64,000 nt of DNA. It comes from Anaeramoeba flamelloides (Eukaryota > Metamonada > Anaeramoebidae). The notes below the pieces were generated by a model that was not told where the DNA came from, ran no database searches, and saw only the letters and a list, made by a program, of their open reading frames with translations. The position numbers and the translations under genes are program-made. Below are positions 55,795-64,000 of the stretch, piece by piece (the first letter of the stretch is position 1; each line of letters opens with the position of its first letter). The stretch is from the NCBI GenBank assembly GCA_027625915.1, contig JANTQA010000033.1, positions 8,928,001 to 8,992,000 on the forward strand, written 5' to 3'.

Positions 55795-58255
55795 TTTAGT
55801 ATTCAAGAACAAAAAATAATTAAATCTGATTAATAATTCACGTTTAAATAATTCTAAATATATAAAAACCTGATATTTTAAATAATTAAATAAAATAAAA
55901 CCAAAAACTAAAAAAAAGTGAGTTTCAATTTTTGAAAAGAGCTTTACAGATTTTTATTAACTGAACTTTCACAAAAAAAAAAAGTTGAACAACAAGATTT
56001 TTTATGAATAATTAAATTCATTTTCAAAGACATTACATAGTCTCAATTTTCATATTGATTATTTGTATTTTCGAAGATCTCTTTTTTTTCTATATGATCT
56101 TATGCAAAAAAAAAAAAAGAAAAAGAAAAATTTTTCAAAAAAAAAGAAAAGAAAGCAAAACAAAAAGAAAAAGAAAAAGAAAAAGAAAAAGAAAAAAAAG
56201 AAATCGAAAAAAAAGGAAAAAAAAAAAACAAAAGAAAAACAAAAATTTTGAAAAAGAAAAAATAAAATTTGCAAAATTATTAAAAAATGATTCTGATCCA
56301 AAAATTTGAAAATATTTTTTTGATAAGAATAATGGATAAGCCCTCAAAACAACTTCTATTAACATTATAAAGTGAGTCAAAATTTTTGAAAAATAGTTTA
56401 TTTTCCAGTCAAAATCCACCAGTTTTAATGGACGAATTACATGTATTTAAAGTCTTTAAATTGATATTAGAAGAAAATTATTTATTTTGAGGAATTTCAA
56501 AATTGAAATAATTTTTTCTCATTTTTGCTTTTTTTTTTTTTTATTTTGAATTTTTTTTTGCAACGTAATTCATTTTAAAATTTTTTTTTTTATTAAAAGA
56601 TCAAGAGTCACAAATTCAAAAATCTTGTTATTACAATGTTATTGAAAGTGTAAAATGATTGTAGAAAAATTATATTTATTTCTATTGGAATTTCCTTAGG
56701 ATCTTCAATTGAAGATCAAAATGAGCATTATTGTTTTTTTCAATGGATTCCGGAAGAATTTTAATTTTTCAATTTTTAAGAACATTTATTGATTAATTAG
56801 ATTTACTTCAGACAAATATCAACTATTCTCTGATGTGTGTTATTCAACTTATTACTTTTTTCTTGTTCAAATGTTAATTATAAAAAAAAATTGATATTTG
56901 AAAAATTCTATCGGGGACTTTTGACTGAAACAAAGTTTACTTATTTCTTATTTTTATGACACATTATTAAACACCTTTGTTTTTTTTGAGTTTATGATCA
57001 AACTCAATTCTTTATTTTTAAGTCTTTACACCACCTTTAATTAATTATTTCTTTATTTTTTGAAATATAGCCATTTTAAAAAAGTCCTTAACTTTTTTAA
57101 AACTTTTTTCGAGTTTTCTATTTCAAAAAAGTGAAAAATTTTTCAGAATTAAATCTTTTTGAAGGTTTTCTATTTTAATAAAATAAAGACTTTTTGAGAA
57201 TTGAAACTTTTAAATGTTTTTTATTTTAATAAAGTGAAGGATCAACCTTTAAAATGTTATTTCGAGTTTTCGAGTCGGAAGAAAAGTATCTTTGTTTAAA
57301 AAAATTCTCCACTTTATTTAAACAAAAAAAAGTTTTAATTCCTATAAAACCATAAAAAAAAAAGTTTTCACTTTTTTAAAACAGAAAACTTTTTAAAAGT
57401 TTTAATTCTCAAAAATTTTTTACTATTTTAAAACAGAAAACTTTAAAAAGTTTCAAGTATGACCCCCTTAAAAAAAAAAAAAAAAAGAGTACTTACCTTT
57501 TTAAAATAGCTGCAACTAATTATTTATTTGACTAATTGATTATTTTTTCCATTAATTGGTTATTTTTTTAATTAATTGATTATTTATTTGATTTTTTTTT
57601 TTTTTAATTTATTTAATTGATTATTTTGTTGATTTGTGTTTCCTGTTAATCATTTTAATTCTTTAATTTTTTCTAAAAAAAACTCAATAATTAAAAAAAA
57701 AATTAAAAAAATAGAGAATTCAAACATATTTGTTATTTACTCAGAAGTGTCGTGAAAAAAAGCTTCCCCGAAATGGAATTAATGGCAGTAGGATCATTTA
57801 TTTTTTTAAGGATCTTTTGTGTATTTATCTCATCACCTACAGATATTGGACTGGCGACCAAAATCCCAGAAATGAAAACCAGAAAGGTTTTGATCCAAAT
57901 AACAAAGTTAATACAAGCTTTGGCTAATGACACACTATTTGGCGAAGCTAGCTATATGAATGTTTTTAATGATTTTTTAACCAACAATAAAGAATCAATG
58001 AAAACATTTTTAGAAGAAATTTCTTCGACAGATTATTCGTCAGAAATCGCGAAAAGTGATCCCATTTTCAAAAAAAAAACATTATTTTCTTTTGCGAAAG
58101 AATTAAAACAAATATTTGGTTTAAATTATGACATCATGAATGAAGAATTAATGAAAACCAAATCTCGAATGTCTCAACAACAGGAAAAACAAAAGTCGCA
58201 AATCCCCAAGGAAAATGAAAAAAACGAAAAAAGCAATCAAAACTTAGAAATCTAG
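51450..58255 (+). CDS. RasGAP-domain protein, three exons, 469 aa
   Basis: RasGAPs stimulate GTP hydrolysis by Ras-type GTPases. Exons: 51450-52089, 52260-52518 and 57745-58255; introns GTAAGT ... AATAG (170 nt) and GTAATT ... TTACTCAG (5226 nt). Phases 1 and 2 match, giving exactly 470 codons. Residues 1-80 are basic, 85-145 a Lys-rich coil. The RasGAP domain runs from about 165 (SLIKYIISILKKLKEYDRII): LFRSNTFTTKLL contains the presumed arginine finger R221; NLEIDPNKIQENED; AVGSFIFLRIFC carries the FLR signature (R322, stabilising arginine); LIQALANDTLFGEASYMNVF closes the domain. The usual PA after FLRxxx is replaced by VF. Between TILQSKTDEY and SVVKKSFPE the family normally has about a dozen more residues (P-x-x-LR-x-I), so a mini-exon may hide in the long intron. 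The last 55 residues are Gln/Lys/Glu-rich. Confidence 0.88.
52750..53060. repeat. Modular hairpin array 7 (in RasGAP intron 2)
   Basis: TTTTTATTTTGATTCTAAAA / TAGATTTTCCAAACAAAAAC units and CTTTCTGGTATTTAAAAGGA mirrored by TTTTTTGGAAACCTGGAAAA. Linkers AAACGGCACC, ACTCTACTTC and GTTAGACTT recall the decamer cap. Diverged; the order of units differs from other arrays. Confidence 0.55.
53935..54180 (+). mobile_element. LINE family-A fragment in RasGAP intron 2
   Basis: Decamer-cap remnant ACTCTATGACACTCTACGAC, then AATTGCCTAAATAGATATTC and GAAAATATTGATCATTTTT, matching the zinc-knuckle region of the 4.1-5.0-kb copy. Stops abruptly at 54180. Confidence 0.6.
54185..54589 (+). mobile_element. GC-richer insert with 53-nt poly(A) tail (candidate retrocopy or SINE)
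   Basis: From about 54290 to 54536 base composition jumps to near 45-50% G+C, unlike anything around, and it ends in an uninterrupted run of 53 A. Near the 3' end a unit of about 31 bp is duplicated in tandem (TGTCGAGTCGTTACCTGGAC and TGTCGAGTCGGTATCTTGTA). All three plus frames are open, so it is not evidence for a protein. No tRNA-like A/B box pair was convincing. It separates two LINE pieces. Confidence 0.5.
54690..54988 (+). mobile_element. LINE family-A 3' end in RasGAP intron 2
   Basis: GAAAATATTGATCATTTTTT, ATGGGTCTATCCTTCC and CGCTTAAATTTCTGAAAGG, then the terminal hairpin GAGTGTAATTTACACTTC and A-rich tail. Confidence 0.7.
54998..55228 (+). mobile_element. Second LINE family-A 3' end in tandem
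   Basis: Immediately follows the previous tail: AATATTGATCATTTTTTAAG through CGCTTAAATTTCTTAAAGG and GAGTGTAATTTACACTTTG. Two truncated 3' ends in the same orientation, head to tail. Confidence 0.7.
55229..55290 (+). repeat. (ACT)n/(AAT)n microsatellite after LINE end
   Basis: Seven or so ACT units pass into AAT units directly downstream of the LINE terminal signature; other copies carry TAA-type tails, so this is probably the expanded tail. Confidence 0.75.
55715..56430 (+). repeat. Unclassified repeat R3, copy 2
   Basis: TTCAAAAATTGTGACTCACC, an AT dinucleotide tract (55757-55791), TTCGAAGATCTC, a long AAAAAG purine tract (56108-56250), then TTGAAAAATAGTTTATTTTC and AATCCACCAG. Ordered match to 50385-51060. 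Lys-only frames across the purine tract are not genes. Confidence 0.65.
56490..56950 (+). repeat. Unclassified repeat R4, copy
   Basis: AAATTGAAATAATTTTTTC through TTTATTTCTATTGGAATTTC, then GATCTTCAATTGAAGATC, a perfect palindrome, and TTTTGACTGAAACAAAG. Matches 43290-43520 directly and 34380-34660 inverted. Confidence 0.55.
57060..57440. repeat. Short direct and inverted repeats built on AAAACTTTT
   Basis: Units like AAGTTTTCTATTTTAATAAA recur about five times, first in one and then in the opposite orientation (AAAACAGAAAACTTTTTAAA), so the block can fold on itself. Lies in RasGAP intron 2 just before the acceptor. Non-coding. Confidence 0.5.
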
Positions 58256-58261
58256 ACCATA

Positions 58262-58930
58262 AATAATATTGAAAACTAGTTCATTGAAAAATATAAAATG
58301 CAATATTACTTATTCGTTCTTTTTTTTTTTTTTACATTTTCTTTGATAAAATTACTCTTTTCTTTACAAGAATTTTTAATTTATATTTTTAATATTATTA
58401 TTGTTTAATAGTAATCCAGATATAAAAAAAAATAATAAAGATTTATAATATTTATCCATCTAATATGGATAAATAAATAAGAACTTTATAAACTATCTTT
58501 AATTAATTTTTAATTAATCTCAAATAATACAAAAAATGATTTTATTTTGAAATATAATTTATTATCTTTAATTTTACAATGATTTTTTAAAAGCATTAAA
58601 AATAAAATCAATTGGATTTGAAACAATCATTTCTAATTATTTTTTGATTCATTTTTGAATTTTGTGTTTGCTTTGTTTAGTTGTTTTTTTTTGTTTTTTA
58701 TTCTTACTTCTTTCTTCTTTTTTCTTTCTTATTTCTTCTTTCTTCTTTTTTCTTTCTTCTTTCTTCTTTCTTCTTTCTTCTTTTAAAGGGATGAGTTATT
58801 ATTTCCAAAGGTTTCATTTAAAAACCTTTTTATGCCGATTTAGGATAGATTTCATTCTTTTACAAGTAGAATAAGTTATATTTACCTGCTTTGTCACGAT
58901 TATTCGATTTTTTAATTACATACTTTCCAA
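58262..58930. other. 3' flank of RasGAP with a CTTCTTTC microsatellite
   Basis: Low-complexity sequence after the RasGAP stop. 58700-58785 is a pyrimidine microsatellite of CTTT/CTTC units. No gene recognised. Confidence 0.55.
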
Positions 58931-58936
58931 AGCTAC

Positions 58937-60240
58937 AGCTGTTCCAAAGCTACCTTGAAATTTTTTAAATATCAAACTTTGATGCAGATATAGATTTTTA
59001 AAAAGTTGAATATAAGAATAATAAAACTCATATTGAAAAAATTTTTCCATTAATGAGTTGATATGAAAAATAAACTTCTGATGTGATCAAAATTTAAATT
59101 TATTTTTTAGAGGATATTTTATACTGTTTCTCAATGAATTTTTGATATTTAGAGTTATTTTGGATTCTGAAAATCTATTTTTTATGAATCAGAAAAAATT
59201 CTTGAATATTTGCATGTTTAGATACCGCTGTTCCAAGGTTGCCGTGAAAATTTATCAATATCAAATTTTTATGTTGATATAAATTTTTAAAAAGTTCAAT
59301 ATAAGAATAAGAAAGCTTATATTGAAAATATTTTTCCATTCATGAGTAGATATAAAAAATATTTTTCAAATGTGATCGAAAAATAAATTCATTTTTGAGA
59401 GGATATTTTATGTCGTTTCTTAATGAATTTTTGATATTTAGAATCTTTTTGGGTTCTGAAAATTTATTTTTTGAAAATCAGATAAAATTCTTGAATATTG
59501 GTTCATTTAGGAATTTTTTTTTTCAATATAAGCTTTAGTATTCTTATATTGAACTTTTTAAAAATTTATATCAACATCAAAATTTGATATTGAAAAATTT
59601 TAACGGTAGCTTTGGATCGACTGAAAAATGAAATTTTTTCAAAACTGTTAATTGTAAAATAAAAAGATCAAAATTTTCATTCAGCTTTCCAAAATAATCA
59701 CCTCGTATGATCATTATTAAATCACCACAACCCCCAATTCGAAAAGGGAGAAATTAATAATTTATTCTAATTTTACGAATAAAAAATTGAAAATTTACAT
59801 GATACAAAACCCTTTTTGGAAAGCTGAATGAAATTATTGTTCCATTTATTGTTAAACAAATCGTATCAAATTTGGATGTTGATCTAGATTTTTAACTCTA
59901 AGAATATGAGTATAAGAAAGTTCATTATGATAATTTTTTTTTATAAATTATTTCAATATTAAAGGATTTTTTTCTGATATGAAAAAAAAATAAAAATAAT
60001 TTCATAAGAGTATATTTTATCTGGTTTCTCGGTGAATTTTCGATGTTTAGAGTCATATTATGTTGTGAAAATGTCTTTTTTGAATATCAGATAAAATCCT
60101 TGAATCTTCGTTAGTTTGGGCAATTTTTTTTTTTAATTTAAATTTTATTAGACTGATATTCAACTTTTTAATAATCCGTTTTTAGATTAAAATATTATAT
60201 CAATTTTAAGTTGATGGTTACGTTATAGATATATGATTTC
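58937..60240 (+). repeat. Tandem repeat of ~290-bp units with an inverted partial copy
   Basis: Units start at 58937 and 59227 (GCTGTTCCAA...GTTGCC type), with shared words TTTTTAAAAAGTT, TTTCTTAATGAATTTTTGAT and CAGATAAAATTCTTGAATAT. A partial inverted unit occupies 59520-59640 and a more diverged third unit about 59860-60120. Unit order and divergence suggest old local duplication. Non-coding. Confidence 0.75.
59678..59829. mobile_element. Small MITE inserted in the tandem-repeat block
   Basis: CATTCAGCTTTCCAAAA on the left and TTTTTGGAAAGCTGAATG on the right; about 150 bp; splits the inverted partial unit from the third tandem unit. Confidence 0.6.
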
Positions 60241-60535
60241 TTGATTTAAGAAATATCTGATTTGATATTTAATTTTATTTTGTTTTGTTAAAATTATACA
60301 AAGAGTGATTACAAATGTTTTTTGTTGTTTGTGATTGAGGAATGTTTTTAAAGATTGTTGGTAATATATTTATATTTAGGTTTTGATACAGTTGGTTATC
60401 AAAGTGTTCATTTGATTGTAAGGGTGTCTTTCGATTATTTATAGGTAGTTTCAAAGAAGTATTTTTTTTGATTAATTTTAGATTACCAATTTTTACAACC
60501 TAATAATTTCCAAAATATGTTTTAAAATGTACATT

Positions 60536-60608
60536 GCCTTGCTAGCTCAGTCGGCAGAGCGTCAGACTCTTAATCTGAATGTCGCGGGTTCGAACCCCGC
60601 GTAGGGCT
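60536..60608 (+). tRNA. tRNA-Lys (anticodon CTT)
   Basis: Complete cloverleaf without intron: acceptor GCCTTGC/GTAGGGC (with G-U pairs at 4-69 and 6-67), D arm GCTC-AGTCGGCA-GAGC, anticodon arm TCAGA-CTCTTAA-TCTGA with CTT at 60569-60571, variable ATGTC, T arm GCGGG-TTCGAAC-CCCGC. Internal promoter boxes TAGCTCAGTCGG and GGTTCGAACCCC are intact, and a T-rich pol III terminator follows at 60612. It closely resembles nuclear eukaryotic tRNA-Lys(CTT). The discriminator base is T; eukaryotic tRNA-Lys usually has G there. Confidence 0.97.
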
Positions 60609-60619
60609 TTATTTTTTCT

Positions 60620-61435
60620 TTTTTTTTGACTCTTTTTTAACTTTTTTGATAGATGGGGTGTCGTTCTTTTAAAAAACTGTAAAAAACTTTTTTAAAATCT
60701 ATTCTGTTGAGATCTACAAAAACCTAAAAAAAAAAATTCTTTACTAAATTTTTAAACAAATTTTGTTAAAATTTTTCACTTTTTTTAAACTTTTCTAAAT
60801 TTTTCAACAAAAAAACATGTTCTCTAATTAGTATCTTCTTTATTGTATGAACTTTTTTCAAGATATTACCTTTTTGTTAATTGAAATAAACTTTTAAATA
60901 TTTTACTTCTCTTCAAAAAAAAAAAAAAAAAGTAGATTTATTAAAATTAAAACAAAGTAACACATAGACCAAGTCGAAAAATTGATTTGGTAACAACCGA
61001 TTAGAGCAATAGGTAAATTTTTTGAAAGTCTTTTCAACCTTTTCTAACTTTATTCCGATTTGATAAATTATTCTATTTCTAATAAATAAATGATAATTTT
61101 TATTTCAAGTTTCACAAATATTCTTTCTGGAAAATAGTTGTAAAAATCCCTGATCTTCTTAAGATCGTTTGGAGATAAAACTCTTGAGATTAAATTTATG
61201 TTTACTGATTGAACTTTGAGATAAAATTTATTTTTCTTAATTTGAATAAAACAGTATTATTTTCTTTTGAAAGTCGAATAAAAATTTGATATATTTTGTT
61301 TCAGTACATAGTCAAGATCTTTATGTAGAGTATTGAAAATAACAACCTATCATGAAAATAATACCAAAAAAGATTTTCAATTGTGAAAATTAGGGACAAT
61401 TTTTTGCAATTTCTTTTATTTTCAATAAAATCCTT
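60620..61435. other. AT-rich stretch, nothing recognised
   Basis: Short frames of Lys/Phe/Asn codons only; no repeat family or exon recognised between the tRNA and the LINE. Confidence 0.45.
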
Positions 61436-61439
61436 TTTA

Positions 61440-62950
61440 TAAATAATCAAATTTTTAAGGAGATCCATTATCTCTTTTATTATTTGGATTTATTACTCAT
61501 TTTCTCACTAGAAAAAAATCAAATCACTAGCGTTACATGTTCAAATGTTTGCAGATGATCTTAAATTTTTACTGATGAAAGGATCAATAATAGAAATAAA
61601 TTTTCAATTACAAAAAATCTTTAAAATAATAAAAGATTTCGGAATGAATCCGAATGATGATAAAACTAAAAAAACTTAAATTCCAAAAGAAATTTTATAT
61701 CTTGGTATTTGGCTAGATAAAAAAACTCAATCTATGTTTCAACCTTGATAAAGTTAAGGCCAATTTTAAAAAGTTAATCAATATACTAGAACAAAAAATT
61801 TTTCTAATGGGTTAAAAATTCAATTTTTTAAAGCTGTATTACATAGCCAATTATTCTCTGGATTAGAAATATTTGATTTGACAAAAACAGATTTTAAAGA
61901 TATTGATACTTGGATTAATAAAAAAATTACAAAATTTTTATTAATCAACCCACACTCTCCTCAGACTTATTTATAAAACTGAAGCTAAAAATTGATCCTG
62001 TTAGAATAAGGATATATAAAAGAAGATTGAAGTTAATTCAAAAATTAAAAATCCTCCATTTTGATGAATTAATTAATTATCTCCCTTTTAGAAAAAAAGA
62101 ATCAGAAAATATAAATTGGAACTCCCAAAATTTAAAACAACTGGAAAATGAACTAGAAAATTTTAGAATTAAAAACTTAGAAAATAGTCCAAGTTGGAAA
62201 TGTCGTTAGGTTTTTTTTAATTTAAAAAATAAACTGAAAATTTCTTAAATTTTAAGTTTATTTCTTAAAATAAAAAGAAAACCGCCGTTAGATTTTCCAG
62301 AATTCAAAAGAGTAGAGTAAAATCTAAGATTTTAGTCAATTCTTTTAATTTTTTGAAAAGCTTCGTTAGGTTTTCTCGAGTTTTCTGTTTATTTGGAAAA
62401 TCGATAGATTTTCGAAATAAATCAGAAAACCTCAAGAAAACCTAGGCACTCTACGGCACTCTACAGCACTCCACAAGAATATCTAAAAATTATACAAATC
62501 ATAATACTATAAATAAGCAGCAAAGATATTTAAAATGGAAGGGTTCTACCTCAACTTGAATTTTAAAACTCAGAAATTTTACAAATTATCTTAAACAGGT
62601 ATTCTTATGTTATGAATAAGAATAAATCAAAATTGTGTGAGTTATGTAAAAAAAAATGAACAATTTAGATATTATTGAAGATTTAGACCATTTTCTATGG
62701 AACTGCTCAGCCTATGAAAATAATCGTAAAATCTGGATTTCTTAATTAAAAAAAATTAATATATCGAATATATTAAATAATAATAATATTTCTAATATTA
62801 TTTTAAAAAAGGATTCAAACTTCTTATTAGCCTTAGTGGGTAATAAACTTATTTTTGATTCTTTAATTAAATTCCTAAATAAAAATTTAGGAATTCTGGC
62901 AAATAAGAGGGGTCAATAACCCCTCCCTTAAATAATAATAAAAAAATAAT
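61440..62950 (+). mobile_element. 5'-truncated LINE family B with hairpin array
   Basis: Starts within reverse transcriptase: GDPLSLLLFGFITHFL (61463), VQMFADDLKFLLMKGS (61546), LYLGIWLDKK (61700), then the connection region NINWNSQNLKQLENELENFR and NSPSWK (62190). The hairpin array interrupts the coding part at SPSWK. Zinc-knuckle remnant CELCKK ... DHFLWNCSAYENNR lies at 62640-62730. The 3' UTR ends in the hairpin GAGGGGTCAATAACCCCTC and a TAA-rich tail. Several frame breaks make it a dead copy. Confidence 0.85.
62205..62480. repeat. Modular hairpin array 8 (inside LINE)
   Basis: Three hairpins in order: AATTTAAAAAATAAACTGAA type (62214-62285), TTTTCCAGAATTCAAAAGAG type (62295-62370), and GAGTTTTCTGTTTATTTGGA / TCAGAAAACCTCAAG type (62375-62440). 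Linkers are CGCCGTTAG and CTTCGTTAGG. The cap GGCACTCTACGGCACTCTAC then AGCACTCCAC is three decamers. LINE coding resumes at AATATCTAAAAATTAT. Confidence 0.8.
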
Positions 62951-63159
62951 AATAATCAAATTTTTTATAAACCGAGTAATAAACCAACCTAAAGTTCCTT
63001 AAAGTGTGTTATTTCTCTAGAATACCCATTGAATTGTTTGATTGCCTCAGTAGATCTACTTATTGAAAAAACAATGAGGTTTAATAGAAATTTAATTTAC
63101 TGTAGTCATAATAAAGCGTGCAAAAAAATATAGTGAGTGTTTCAAAATAACAAACGTGT

Positions 63160-63575
63160 TATTTGTTATAGAAGACCTATACATTAACCAATCAAAGAAA
63201 CTGATAATAAAGCCTAAAAAAATATGATATTGGTTTCTTAAAGTTCTATTATTTGTAAAGAAATTCTAAAAATAAAGGATCAAATGGTAAAATTTATCTC
63301 TAAAAATAGAGTAAATTTTTTAGAAAAGTTTTTATTAATCGAAAAAAAACAAATAAAATCAAAATAATTGAGAAAAATTTTCAACTATTTGCTTGAATAA
63401 TTGAAATTTTATTTAAAATAACCAGACCTTTACTTTCAAAATTGATTTGAACAGGGTATACTATTTGGTAGTAGATTGGATGTTGCCTTTATACAAGAAG
63501 AAAAAAAAGCACGGATTATATTTTGAAACACGGATTATACTTTTTGGGCACGCATTATTTTGATCACTGTTATAA
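63160..63575 (+). repeat. Unclassified dispersed repeat R6, copy 2
   Basis: CCTATACATTAACCAATCAA, AAAGTTCTATTATTTGTAAA, TTTGGTAGTAGATTGGATG and GATCACTGTT match the order seen at 31315-31760. Ends within 10 bp of a TA-MITE. Confidence 0.65.
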
Positions 63576-63584
63576 TTCTTTATA

Positions 63585-63784
63585 TAGTCAATTCCACTTT
63601 TAATATACAAACTTTCAATATAAATTTAAGACACAAATAAAAATCTCAAATTAAGGCACAAAATTCGAATTCTAGTAAAATAATTTATGAATTTAAAAAA
63701 TTTCAAAAAATGTACCTTAATTTGAGATTTTTATTGTGCCTTAAATTTCCTTGAAAGTTTGTGTTTTGAAAGTGGACTTGATTG
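63585..63784. mobile_element. TA-flanked MITE, CAGTCAGTT family, copy 4
   Basis: TAGTCAATTCCACTTTTAA on the left; GAAAGTGGACTTGATTG on the right; inner TCAAATTAAGGCACAAAA and inverse; TA at both borders. Diverged at the extreme ends. Confidence 0.75.
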
Positions 63785-64000
63785 TATTGCAATTATTGAT
63801 TATTTTGTTTTTTGTTTTTCTTGGATAAGTTTTGAGGTTTTGAATTTGATTTTGTAATTGTATGATAATTATTTATACTATTATTAAATTAAATTCGAAT
63901 AATTATGATTAAAATGTGTTTATTTTCAGAAATTGTTTATGTATATAATTCAGTTTCAGTCATAGTAAGTTCCTAAAAAATGTTCAAAAGTTATAAAAAT

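Noticed and set aside
56055-56309. Lys- or Phe-only open frames across the AAAAAG tract
   Set aside because: They are produced by a purine microsatellite inside repeat R3 and exist in several frames and both strands; the homologous tract at 50.8 kb differs in phase.

Overview
The window is eukaryotic, very AT-rich (roughly four bases in five) and dominated by repeats. Genes carry short GT-AG introns with 5' ends such as GTAAG or GTAAGT and with pyrimidine tracts. Recognised proteins are eukaryotic: EMC1, a RasGAP, ankyrin repeats and a nuclear-type tRNA-Lys. Proteins are rich in Lys, Asn and Glu with homopolymer runs. Together this suggests a unicellular eukaryote, most likely an amoeboid or other protist; the sequence alone does not fix the lineage.

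Layout. 1-8.3 kb is almost entirely repeats: APE-type LINE (non-LTR retrotransposon) fragments on both strands, two unclassified repeat families and two arrays of hairpins. 8.3-18.5 kb is a minus-strand zone with phase-0 ankyrin exons (8.3-8.9, 12.7-13.1, 18.06-18.55 kb), interrupted by LINE pieces, hairpin arrays and MITE-like (miniature inverted-repeat) elements, plus further unassigned coding-like exons at 14.4-16.3 kb. 19-23.2 kb carries minus-strand coding exons, including a 350-residue coiled-coil protein. 26-33.2 kb holds scattered small exons on both strands around one clean single-exon gene (29.09-29.94 kb). 38.0-41.5 kb is the intronless gene for EMC1 (ER membrane complex subunit 1), with a divergent plus-strand first exon at 42.29 kb. 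44.2-45.9 kb is an inverted paralogue of 11.2-12.4 kb. 47.05-47.77 kb is a complete three-exon lysine-rich gene. 51.45-58.26 kb is a three-exon RasGAP whose last intron is 5.2 kb of repeats. 60.54 kb is tRNA-Lys(CTT). 61.4-62.95 kb is a plus-strand LINE fragment.

No operon-like logic applies; the genes appear functionally unrelated (ER membrane insertion, Ras signalling, ankyrin scaffolding, translation). The most unusual structure is a family of modular hairpin arrays. Hairpins about 60-80 nt long are joined by CCGTTAG-like linkers and capped by tandem decamers of GTGCCGTAGA type. They sit at the same internal site of several LINE copies, inside LINE 3' ends, and apparently alone elsewhere. 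Many coordinates for repeats are approximate because no alignment could be run, and exon calls rest on reading frame, splice consensus and phase only.
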